Below, piece by piece: positions 7,574-14,775 of a DNA stretch of 29,359 bases; within the stretch, counting starts at the first letter, position 1; each line of letters begins with the position of its first letter. The stretch is taken from NCBI GenBank assembly GCA_902795875.1, contig CADBND010000225.1, positions 1 to 29,359 on the forward strand, written 5' to 3'. The DNA comes from an uncultured Erysipelotrichaceae bacterium. GTDB taxonomy: Bacteria; Bacillota_I; Bacilli_A; Erysipelotrichales; Erysipelotrichaceae. The notes under the pieces are model-generated. The model did not search any database. It was not told the origin of the DNA and worked only from the letters and a program-made list of their open reading frames with translations. Position numbers and translations under genes: made by a program.

Positions 7574-9025
7574 CTATTTAGACTCGATCACGAGTTTGAT
7601 CAGCCATCTGTATACAAGGAAGAGTCCATAGGCATCCAGGGAACAGTATTCCTTCAGATCCTCCAGGATCTTCTCCTCCTCTTCGCTGTTTTTCTTATCG
7701 ATATCCCGCCAGTTGAAGACCGCCGCCATTCCGTCATAGATATCCAGGTCCTTATAGGAATAATCGGAACAGATGTCCACCAGTTTCTTCAAAGTGAAGT
7801 TTCCCTGCATGCGTACATCATAGATCATTCCTTCCAGGAAGGGCTCCGCCAGATCATAAAACCTCTTATTGATCGCCGCAAGTCTATCCCTGTATTCCGG
7901 AAACATCTCTCCCAGTTCGTATAGCCTTAAACATTCGGCACCCATGGCATTATATGCCAGGATCGGGCCGCTTTCCGGAAGATAATCGAACAGTGCTTCC
8001 ACGAATTCCCGCCGGCAATCTCCTGTTCCGACGAATGTCCTGTGTTCCATCTTTCCCTCAGTATCGATATAGTACAGAGCGAATTCGAAACATACGACAT
8101 CCATTGGTCGCATCCCCTCATAGATCGGAACGAGATACCTGTCCCATTCAAAGTCGATGAAGGAGATCGGTCTTTCTTCGATCTTTGCGAGCCATTCGAT
8201 CAAAGGATAGCGATCGATGAACAGTCCCCCGTTTTTTGAAGCCATGATCTGGGCATATTGGATCTTGTTTCCCTCCAGCAGATCGACATCCGCATCCTTC
8301 AAATACCGGATGCCATGAAGATACATCTGATTCTTATGCTGGCTCGAGACCAGCGTCAGTATCGAATCATCATCTTCTTCCTTCTCATCAGGGAAACAGT
8401 TCCTGTAATATTCACAAAGTCCGTTGAGCTTGCAGTAACGGCATTTCCTTGCCGGTTCACAGGAAGGATCATAGTTCTCCATCTTCATTATTAGGGAGTC
8501 GTAATCAAAATCCTCCCTTTCGACCAGATCTTTTATCCTTTTGTTTTTATTCCTATCGGAAACAAGGAAGAGTTTCTTTGCATCCAGCTGTCCTTCATTG
8601 ACATAATCTCCATCGAAACGGACCAGATAGATCTCGCCGATCCTGACTCCCGCTCTTTTCAATACTTTCACCGTGACACGGTAGCTGAGCAGATCCAGTT
8701 CCTTCACCATCACGCCGTAATAGACGAAATAAAGATCGAAAACATCTCCGTTTTTGTGCATTAAAGGAACGTTCACCCGCAATTCCCCATCGGAAAAACG
8801 TGGATGAACGAACCATTCGTATCGACCTATTTCGGAAAAGAATCGCTCAGGCGGATCATTCCGGACTCCTTCAAAACATTCTTGTATATCGAAGTACTGC
8901 TTCAGCAGTTCACTTATATTTTCATCAGCACGCAGATATGGCTTAAATGCGTTGTCATTGTCCTTACTGTAACAGTAAAGCCTTTCGCAACGCAGAAACT
9001 TTTTTAAGTCACTTATATGATACAT
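7574..9025 (-). CDS. DUF2779-type predicted nuclease with Cas4-like cysteines and RNase H-fold exonuclease-like C-terminus
   Basis: The 483-residue protein matches the general plan of DUF2779 proteins (assignment by eye). The N-terminal half opens SDLKKFLRCERLYCY and contains a cysteine cluster (Cys13, then Cys195, Cys198, Cys204, with Cys189 and Cys210 nearby) spaced like the iron-sulfur cysteines of Cas4/AddB-type PD-(D/E)XK nucleases. The C-terminal half opens SFIDFEWD (Asp291, Glu293), has an ILAYNA block and ends YCSLDAYGLFLVYRWL (Asp464), as in DEDD exonucleases. So it may be a fused nuclease, but no function is proven. The start has a GAGGAAG site and a TATAAT further upstream. It heads the operon with hpf; no cas genes or repeats are nearby. 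Confidence 0.8.
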   Translation of the reverse strand: MYHISDLKKFLRCERLYCYSKDNDNAFKPYLRADENISELLKQYFDIQECFEGVRNDPPERFFSEIGRYEWFVHPRFSDGELRVNVPLMHKNGDVFDLYFVYYGVMVKELDLLSYRVTVKVLKRAGVRIGEIYLVRFDGDYVNEGQLDAKKLFLVSDRNKNKRIKDLVEREDFDYDSLIMKMENYDPSCEPARKCRYCKLNGLCEYYRNCFPDEKEEDDDSILTLVSSQHKNQMYLHGIRYLKDADVDLLEGNKIQYAQIMASKNGGLFIDRYPLIEWLAKIEERPISFIDFEWDRYLVPIYEGMRPMDVVCFEFALYYIDTEGKMEHRTFVGTGDCRREFVEALFDYLPESGPILAYNAMGAECLRLYELGEMFPEYRDRLAAINKRFYDLAEPFLEGMIYDVRMQGNFTLKKLVDICSDYSYKDLDIYDGMAAVFNWRDIDKKNSEEEEKILEDLKEYCSLDAYGLFLVYRWLIKLVIESK

Positions 9026-9041
9026 ATCTTCCTCTGTTTAT

Positions 9042-9047
9042 ATTATA
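9042..9047 (-). promoter_or_regulatory. -10 box of the DUF2779-hpf operon
   Basis: A perfect TATAAT on the minus strand lies 16 bases before the start codon, with a GAGGAAG Shine-Dalgarno in between. The best -35 candidate 17 bases further up (TTTCAA, 9070-9065) is poor. This is a conventional short-leader promoter, in contrast to the divergent leaderless one that serves the zinc-ribbon gene. Confidence 0.5.
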
Positions 9048-9098
9048 ACTTATTTCAGCCGTTCTTGAAACAAAACAGCCCGTTTCATGACATCCGAA

Positions 9099-9128
9099 TT
9101 GATAGAAAAAAGGCATTGGATCTATAAT
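9099..9128 (+). promoter_or_regulatory. Leaderless promoter of the zinc-ribbon membrane protein gene
   Basis: TTGATA (9099-9104, one mismatch) and TATAAT (9123-9128, perfect) are 18 bases apart. The -10 box ends 7 bases before the ATG at 9136, and those seven bases (AAAAAAC) hold no Shine-Dalgarno. Transcription is expected to begin at or within a base of the A of the ATG. It has the clearest -35 of the leaderless set. Confidence 0.72.
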
Positions 9129-9135
9129 AAAAAAC

Positions 9136-9660
9136 ATGAAGATCTATTGTGAAAAATGCCACGAAGACATCAGCGGCGAATGCAACAAAAACATCGAGAA
9201 CTATACAGTAGGAAGAGTCGTCTGTCCCAAATGCCATCACGAACAGAAACGCTACATTTCCGAAGCGGACATCCTTCTTTTCTTCGGTGTCAGCGAAGTC
9301 TTCTACATCCTGTTTTCTCTGCTGACCGCCTTCCTCATCAAAAAAGCAGGCCTGTCCCCTGTTTCGATCCTATTTGTGATCGTTCTGATCGTCGCATTCT
9401 TCTTCGCATCCAAGGCACTGTCTTCCGCGATCTACACAAAAGCCTTCTTCAAAAACGAGATCAGAAACAAAGTTTTCGAAGATGATAAGATCGCCATTCA
9501 AAGAAACATCTCCTGGCAGTTCGTGCTGTTCTTCGCGATCACGATCACCTTCCTAACGACAAACGAAGGAAAAGTCTTCTTCGGGATCGCCATGCCTCTG
9601 GCAGCATCATTCACATTCATAAAGCTCTATTTCCAGCTCAAATACGAAAAAAAGAAATAG
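9136..9660 (+). CDS. Zinc-ribbon membrane protein, function unknown
   Basis: The 174-residue protein starts with a small zinc-ribbon-like domain: Cys5-x2-Cys8 and Cys30-x2-Cys33, with an extra Cys16. It is followed by about four membrane helices (near 43-65, 77-100, 125-145 and 148-168) and a lysine-rich tail. The N-terminus should face the cytosol and may bind zinc, a nucleic acid or a protein partner; none of this can be settled. I do not recognise a named family. The start is the ATG right behind the leaderless promoter. It is transcribed alone, divergent from the DUF2779 operon and convergent on mglC, ending at a shared terminator. Confidence 0.78.
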   Translation: MKIYCEKCHEDISGECNKNIENYTVGRVVCPKCHHEQKRYISEADILLFFGVSEVFYILFSLLTAFLIKKAGLSPVSILFVIVLIVAFFFASKALSSAIYTKAFFKNEIRNKVFEDDKIAIQRNISWQFVLFFAITITFLTTNEGKVFFGIAMPLAASFTFIKLYFQLKYEKKK

Positions 9661-9724
9661 AGATCATACAGATGATCTCCATTCATACAGATGACAAACG
9701 GGACTGTGAAGTCCCGTTTTATTG
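9660..9724. terminator. Hairpin pair / bidirectional terminator between the zinc-ribbon gene and mglC
   Basis: A first hairpin (9660-9667 with 9672-9679, 4-base loop) starts at the last base of the stop codon. A second, stronger one (9696-9704 with 9711-9719, 6-base loop, GC-rich core) is followed by TTTTATTG on the plus strand. The second is the terminator for the zinc-ribbon gene and, with a weaker T tail, for the mgl operon from the other side. Confidence 0.8.
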
Positions 9725-9730
9725 TTTCAA

Positions 9731-10744
9731 TTATCTCTTTGCGATGTATTTGCGGATATCCAGCGCGATCGCAACGACGATGACGATACCCTGAACGATG
9801 TAAGTCCAAGCCGTATCGATACCTAAGAAGGTCATCTCGATCTTCAGTATTTCGAAGACCAGAACACCCATCAGGATACCGGAAACTTTACCGGTACCAC
9901 CGTTGACGGAAACGCCACCGATCGTACATCCGGCGATGGCGAACAGTTCATAACCGTTTGCCAGGTTGGAGGAAGTACCACCGGCCTTAGCACCGAGCAT
10001 GAATCCTGCCAAAGCAAACAGCGAAGCAGCGATCATATAGGAAGCGATCGTCATTCTCGTCGTATTGATACCGGAGACTTCTGCCGCATCCGGGTTACCG
10101 CCGATCGCATACATCTTCTTGCCGTAAGGCGTATGGTTGTATAAGAACCACATCACGACCATCACGACTGCCGTGACGACCGCCAGATTCGGGATCAGCT
10201 GTATGTTCAGGAAGGAACCTGCCGCCCAGTTGGTGTATTCGGGGATCAGACCACCGATCGGCTGTGCACCGGTATAGATCAGGGCAATACCGTAGACGAT
10301 CGTCTGCATACCGTAGGAACCAATGAAAGCCGGAACGTGGAGCTTGGAAACGACCAGGCCGTTGATCAGACCGATCGTCAAAGCGAAACCGATCATGACC
10401 AGGATACATACCAGCCACATGTTCATAGGTTCCATGTTCGGATACACCTTACCGGAATAATCCATCCTCTGTAAGAGCGTCGCACAGATACAGCCGGCAA
10501 GACCGACCTGACGTCCTGCAGAAAGGTCATTGTTCCTCATGATCAGAACACCCGAGATACCCAAAGCGATGACCATACGTACAGACGTATTCGCCAGCAG
10601 GTTCTTGATGTTGGCCATGGAGAAGAAACGCGGATTCTGCAAGCCGACAAAGATAGCAGAAGCGATGATCAGGATGATCAAAGCATTATTTACCAGGAAT
10701 GAAGCGATATCAAACTTTTTCCCATTTTTCGTTTTTTCAGACAT
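9731..10744 (-). CDS. mglC: Galactose/methyl galactoside ABC transporter permease MglC
   Basis: Membrane permease that forms the channel of the Mgl galactose/glucose importer, working with MglA ATPase and MglB binding protein. The 337 residues match E. coli MglC (336) closely along their length by eye: NTSVRMVIALGISG, DLSAGRQVGLAG, the TLLQRMDYSGKVYPNM block that separates MglC from RbsC, NPDAAEVSGIN (the EAA-like loop contacting MglA) and IAGCTIGGVSVNGGTGK. About ten membrane helices are visible. The start has AGGAG 6 bases upstream. It is the last gene of mglB-mglA-mglC, 12 bases behind mglA, and ends at the shared terminator. Confidence 0.96.
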   Translation of the reverse strand: MSEKTKNGKKFDIASFLVNNALIILIIASAIFVGLQNPRFFSMANIKNLLANTSVRMVIALGISGVLIMRNNDLSAGRQVGLAGCICATLLQRMDYSGKVYPNMEPMNMWLVCILVMIGFALTIGLINGLVVSKLHVPAFIGSYGMQTIVYGIALIYTGAQPIGGLIPEYTNWAAGSFLNIQLIPNLAVVTAVVMVVMWFLYNHTPYGKKMYAIGGNPDAAEVSGINTTRMTIASYMIAASLFALAGFMLGAKAGGTSSNLANGYELFAIAGCTIGGVSVNGGTGKVSGILMGVLVFEILKIEMTFLGIDTAWTYIVQGIVIVVAIALDIRKYIAKR

Positions 10745-10756
10745 ACTTATTCTCCT

Positions 10757-12268
10757 TTAACTCCTGAATTTAGTAGAGAGTTCCATGATCTTTTCCTGAT
10801 TCATGTCTTTCCCTTCCACGACACCGGTGATCCGGCCTTCGCACATGACCATGATACGATCGCAGATACCGATCAGCTCCGGCATTTCGGAAGATACGAC
10901 GATGATCGTCTTGCCTTCCTTTGCCAGACGGCCAATGATTGAATAGATCTCATATTTTGCGCCGACATCGATACCTCTGGTAGGTTCATCCATGATCAGC
11001 ACATCCGGTTCCTTCGCCAGCCATCTGGAGATGATGACCTTCTGCTGGTTACCGCCGGAAAGGTTCTTGATCTGTTCTTTCGGACTCGGTGTCTTGATCG
11101 AAAGCTCACCGATCGACCTGTCGACGACCTCATTGATCGCCTTATGATCAAGCATGATTCTGTATTTCAGATAATCATTGAGGGAAGCGACAGCGACATT
11201 ATCCGTGATCGACAAGACGCCGAAGATCCCTCTTGCACGTCTGTCTTCCGTGATCAGAGCGATACCGTTTTTGATCGCATCTTCCGGACATTTGATATCA
11301 AGCTGTTTTCCATCGAAAGTGACCGTGCCTGACACCTTCCCGCGCAATCCGTAAATGGCTTCCATCAGTTCAGTCCTTTGCGCACCGACCAGGCCTGCCA
11401 CGCCATATATCTCGCCTCTCTTAACGGAGAAGGAACAATCCTTGAAGGAATTATCAAGGATCGAAGTGAAATCCTTGACCTCAAATACCGTTTCACCCGG
11501 TGTATTCACCTTTGGCGGATACAGGTCAGTCAGTTCACGTCCGACTTCCTTGGCGATGATGAAATCCGTCGTAAGACCCTTTGCAGGCCAGGTACCGATG
11601 TACTGTCCGTCACGCATGATCGTGACTTCATCCGAGATCTTCAGGATCTCATCCATTTTATGAGAGATATAGATAACACCGCATCCACGTGAAGTCAGTT
11701 GTTTTACGATCTCAAAGAGCTTATCAACTTCCTTCTGTGTCAGCGATGATGTAGGCTCATCCAAAATGATGATCTTAGCGTTTGCGCTGATCGCTTTACA
11801 GATCTCGACCAGCTGCATCTGTGACGTAGATAAAGTTCCCAACTTGTCTGTCGCCTTGAAGTTCAGCCCCAGATCGTCCAGGAGCTTCTGTGTATCTTCG
11901 TACATCTTCTTGTGATCGATCACCTTGACCGGTCCGTAAGACTTTGTCGGATATCTTCCACAGTAAATGTTTTCAGCTATAGATCTTTCACGTATCGGCA
12001 TCAGTTCCTGATGGACCATGGCGATACCTTTATTCAGCGCATCAAACGGATCGGTGATCGTTACTTCTTCACCGTTATAGATGATCTGACCCTCATCCTT
12101 CTTGTAAATGCCGAAAAGGCATTTCATCAGAGTTGATTTACCGGCACCATTCTCGCCCATCAGGGAATGAACATGTCCCGGTTTCAGTTGCAAAGAAACA
12201 TGGTCTAAAGCTTTTACGCCAGGGAAGGATTTACAGATATCTTTCATTTCAAGAATGTATTCTGACAT
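10757..12268 (-). CDS. mglA: Galactose/methyl galactoside ABC transporter ATP-binding protein MglA
   Basis: Double-ABC ATPase that powers sugar import through MglC at the inner face of the membrane. Of 503 residues, the first ABC domain has Walker A GENGAGKST, a degenerate signature LSTSQMQLVEI and Walker B IIILDEPTSSL. The second has a degenerate Walker A (GLVGAQRTEL), a good signature LSGGNQQK and VLIMDEPTRGIDVGAKYEIY. This uneven pair is normal for the carbohydrate-uptake-2 family, and the length and motif wording fit MglA rather than RbsA. The start follows GAAGGAG by about 8 bases. A strong hairpin separates it from mglB, so it should be made in smaller amounts than the binding protein. 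Confidence 0.96.
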   Translation of the reverse strand: MSEYILEMKDICKSFPGVKALDHVSLQLKPGHVHSLMGENGAGKSTLMKCLFGIYKKDEGQIIYNGEEVTITDPFDALNKGIAMVHQELMPIRERSIAENIYCGRYPTKSYGPVKVIDHKKMYEDTQKLLDDLGLNFKATDKLGTLSTSQMQLVEICKAISANAKIIILDEPTSSLTQKEVDKLFEIVKQLTSRGCGVIYISHKMDEILKISDEVTIMRDGQYIGTWPAKGLTTDFIIAKEVGRELTDLYPPKVNTPGETVFEVKDFTSILDNSFKDCSFSVKRGEIYGVAGLVGAQRTELMEAIYGLRGKVSGTVTFDGKQLDIKCPEDAIKNGIALITEDRRARGIFGVLSITDNVAVASLNDYLKYRIMLDHKAINEVVDRSIGELSIKTPSPKEQIKNLSGGNQQKVIISRWLAKEPDVLIMDEPTRGIDVGAKYEIYSIIGRLAKEGKTIIVVSSEMPELIGICDRIMVMCEGRITGVVEGKDMNQEKIMELSTKFRS

Positions 12269-12286
12269 AATATTTCTCCTTCAAAA

Positions 12287-12326
12287 TATGAAAAGAAGAG
12301 TTACATGTATGAACATGTAACTCTTC
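12287..12326 (-). terminator. Intercistronic hairpin (attenuator or mRNA stabiliser) between mglB and mglA
   Basis: On the minus strand a perfect 13-base-pair stem (12326-12314 with 12307-12295) with a 6-base loop is followed by TTTTCATATTTTG. It begins about 18 bases after the mglB stop and ends just before the mglA Shine-Dalgarno. A partial terminator or a 3'-end protector would both raise binding protein over ATPase and permease. Confidence 0.72.
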
Positions 12327-12343
12327 TTCAAGCAAAACTGAAA

Positions 12344-13354
12344 TTATTTGATATACTGATCAGCGTTTGCAGGTGTGACCATTACGTACGGAACGTAATT
12401 GACTTTGTTAGTGATCTCTTCACCAGCTAAGAGCTTAAGAACAGATTCACAAGCAGCAGTAGCCTGACCCTGGTCATCGTTCAGAACTGTACCAGTCATC
12501 GTACCAGCTTTGACCATTTCGCAGCATTCGACTAATGCGTCGACACCAACAAGATAGATATCCTTACCGACAGTTCTGCCGGCAGCGTTGATAGCCTGTG
12601 CAGCACCTAAAGCCATACCATCGTTGTTGCAGAATACAACTTCGATGTCATCGCCGTAAGCGTTCAGAGCAGTAGCAACCAGTTCCTGGCCCTTTGCCTG
12701 ATCCCACATACCAGTTTCCTGATATAAGCATTCAACATTTACACCGTTGTCTGTCAGATACTTGATAGAGTATTCAGTTCTGTTCTGAGCATCAGAGTTT
12801 TCAGGGTCACCCATGATCATGATGTACTTAACAACACCATCACCATTCAGGTCACCATGGTTCTCCTGATCGAAAATGATCTGGCCCTGGTAAGTACCGG
12901 AATCTCTAGCATCAGCACCAACGTAGCAAGTCTTAGGACCATAGTTGTAGTCAGCGATCTCACGGTTGATGAATACTGTAGGAATACCGGAATCTTCAAC
13001 AGCCTGTGCAAGAGCCGGAGAAGAAGTCTGGACCAGGTTGACGATCATAGCATCGACACCCTGAGAGATGAATGTGTTGACCTGTTCGGTCTGTTCAGCA
13101 ACGTCGTTCTTACCATCAACGATAGTAACTTCGTACTGCGTACCACCCTGAGCGTTGAGATCATCGAAGTACTTCTGGATGTTCTGACGATACAGAGTCA
13201 TGAAGTTGTCATCGAACTGATAGATCGCAACACCGATCTTGACTGTTTCAGGAGCTGCTTCGCCGCCGCCAGCAGGAGTTTCTTCCTTCTGACCGCATCC
13301 GGCAAGAGCGAGGACCATGAGGACAGCCAGTAAAACACTTAAAAGCTTTTTCAT
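12344..13354 (-). CDS. mglB: Galactose/glucose-binding lipoprotein MglB
   Basis: Membrane-anchored sugar-binding protein that delivers galactose or glucose to MglAC. The 336 residues start with a lipoprotein signal: MKKLL, a hydrophobic run and lipobox LAGC with Cys20 as the lipid site, then a Gly/Glu-rich linker. The body is a type-1 periplasmic-binding fold with IGVAIYQFDDNFM, VDAMIVNLV, FINREI and the calcium-loop-like stretch DLNGDGVVKY, as in galactose-binding proteins. The start is fixed by the signal peptide; an in-frame extension upstream makes no sense. Odd: the only Shine-Dalgarno-like bases, GAGG, touch the ATG. Codon and word usage also differ from neighbours, with far fewer GATC sites. 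It has its own cre-controlled promoter. Confidence 0.95.
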   Translation of the reverse strand: MKKLLSVLLAVLMVLALAGCGQKEETPAGGGEAAPETVKIGVAIYQFDDNFMTLYRQNIQKYFDDLNAQGGTQYEVTIVDGKNDVAEQTEQVNTFISQGVDAMIVNLVQTSSPALAQAVEDSGIPTVFINREIADYNYGPKTCYVGADARDSGTYQGQIIFDQENHGDLNGDGVVKYIMIMGDPENSDAQNRTEYSIKYLTDNGVNVECLYQETGMWDQAKGQELVATALNAYGDDIEVVFCNNDGMALGAAQAINAAGRTVGKDIYLVGVDALVECCEMVKAGTMTGTVLNDDQGQATAACESVLKLLAGEEITNKVNYVPYVMVTPANADQYIK

Positions 13355-13378
13355 CCTCGGACATAACGTCCATATATA

Positions 13379-13406
13379 ATTATAGACCAAATGAAAACGA
13401 TTACAA
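13379..13406 (-). promoter_or_regulatory. mglB promoter
   Basis: On the minus strand TTGTAA (13406-13401) and a perfect TATAAT (13384-13379) are 16 bases apart. Transcription should start near 13372, giving a leader of about 18 bases. The cre site covers the -35 and most of the spacer, so a bound repressor would block RNA polymerase. Confidence 0.7.
13392..13405 (-). promoter_or_regulatory. cre site (CcpA operator) in the mglB promoter
   Basis: TGTAATCGTTTTCA on the minus strand (TGAAAACGATTACA on the plus strand) fits the cre consensus TGWAANCGNTNWCA at every fixed position. It overlaps the -35 box and spacer, the standard place for CcpA repression. A CcpA-like gene lies at 24046-25038. A separate galactose-specific LacI-family repressor with a similar operator is possible but none is encoded here. 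Confidence 0.75.
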
Positions 13407-13460
13407 TAAATATGATTGATAAACAGTCCACAATTGTAAGCCCGTCTTCTTTTGTACCGG

Positions 13461-13490
13461 AAGAAAAAAAGCCCTTGTTCAGACAAGGGC
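13461..13490 (-). terminator. galK terminator
   Basis: On the minus strand an 8-base-pair GC-rich stem (13490-13483 with 13478-13471) with loop CTGA is followed by a run of seven Ts. It starts 6 bases after the galK stop and separates the kinase pair from the mgl promoter. Confidence 0.9.
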
Positions 13491-13496
13491 TCATAT

Positions 13497-14774
13497 CTAG
13501 ATCACAGTTCTGGTACCGAACGGTCGGACTTTGACTTCCAGCAGGCAATCCTCACCGAACGTCTGCTTCATCAGATCCCGGAAACCGTCGAGCTTATTTT
13601 GCGGAACGACACATTGTATCGTGCCTTCGAAACCGCCTCCGTGTACCCGGTATGCCCCCTCGTCTTTCAGATACATGTCCGCAAGACAAAGGCCCAAAGC
13701 CAGAGACTGGGAATAAAGACGTGAAGCCGGATAGACATTCTGCAGATATTCAAAAGAGGAACGGCCTGATTCCTTCATCAGTTTCAAAAGCGCATCGATA
13801 TCACCGTTTTTAACCGCCTCTTTCTGGGCGATCGCCCGTTTATCCTCATTGAAGAAATGGAAAGCCCTTAAGATTGCCCTGTCATTATTGACTTTTTCCC
13901 GGATCGTTTTCAGATCCTTCAGTAAAGCGTCTCTGGAAGAATCAGCCAATACTTCCACGCCGAGCTGTTCAGCAACTTCCTTTATCTCATAAGGGACCGC
14001 TGCATATTCGTGGGAAAGGTCGGAATGATCCCCTTTCGTATTGACTAAGATCAGTTCATAACCGTGGTCGGAAAAAGAGAAATCGTAGTTCTCAATGGCC
14101 GGATCCTGAGGATCCTTGAAGTCGATCGCCACAAAACCGCCCACAGAGATCGCCATCTGATCAAGAAGTCCGCTCGGCTTGCCGAAATAGACGTTTTCCG
14201 CATATTGACCAATCTTCGCCCGCAAGACGGGGTCGATCTTGTCTTCATTAAACAGCGAATTGAATATCTCCACCAGCATCACTTCGAAGCAGGCTGAAGA
14301 AGAAATACCTGATCCGACCAGGACTTTCGACTCACACAAAGCATCGAAACCGCCATATTGAAAACCGAGTTCATTGAGCCTTGCGGCAATGCCTCTCACC
14401 AGTGCTTCAGATGTATTCTTTTCCGCTTCCCGCATGCTCAGGTCAGAAAGATCCACAGAAAAATAGCCGAATCCCCTGTCCTTATAATGAACTACTGACG
14501 TTCCATTTTTCTTCACAACCGCCAGATTGTCGATGTTGAGACCTGCAGCTACGACATGACCGTGCTGATGATCGGTGTGATTGCCGCCGATCTCAGAACG
14601 TCCCGGTGAAGAGACAAAATGATAATCGCCATCTCCAAACAGTTCATAAGCGTCATCCAACAGTTTCAGGTAGCGTTCCTGTTCTTTCTTGACATCGCTT
14701 TTGCCGATGATCAAAGCCAGGACTTCATCTGCTTTTCCCGCCCTGATATATTCTTTCAGTTCGTTATAGTACAT
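13497..14774 (-). CDS. galK: Galactokinase
   Basis: GHMP-family kinase that makes galactose-1-phosphate from galactose and ATP, the first Leloir step. The 425 residues carry the galactokinase signature in the clostridial wording PGRSEIGGNHTDHQHG (about 57-72), the ATP-loop VGSGISSSACFEV (motif 2) and motif 3 as VHGGGFEGTIQC. It starts one base behind the ROK kinase stop (TGATATG) with no Shine-Dalgarno, so translation is coupled. The pair is transcribed just upstream of the mgl importer, which fits galactose use. galT, galE and galM are not in the window, so the rest of the pathway is encoded elsewhere. Confidence 0.94.
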   Translation of the reverse strand: MYYNELKEYIRAGKADEVLALIIGKSDVKKEQERYLKLLDDAYELFGDGDYHFVSSPGRSEIGGNHTDHQHGHVVAAGLNIDNLAVVKKNGTSVVHYKDRGFGYFSVDLSDLSMREAEKNTSEALVRGIAARLNELGFQYGGFDALCESKVLVGSGISSSACFEVMLVEIFNSLFNEDKIDPVLRAKIGQYAENVYFGKPSGLLDQMAISVGGFVAIDFKDPQDPAIENYDFSFSDHGYELILVNTKGDHSDLSHEYAAVPYEIKEVAEQLGVEVLADSSRDALLKDLKTIREKVNNDRAILRAFHFFNEDKRAIAQKEAVKNGDIDALLKLMKESGRSSFEYLQNVYPASRLYSQSLALGLCLADMYLKDEGAYRVHGGGFEGTIQCVVPQNKLDGFRDLMKQTFGEDCLLEVKVRPFGTRTVI

Positions 14775-14775
14775 A

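Noticed and set aside
13355..13486. Longer mglB start at 13486
   Set aside because: It would run through the galK terminator, the cre and the promoter and would bury the lipoprotein signal peptide.
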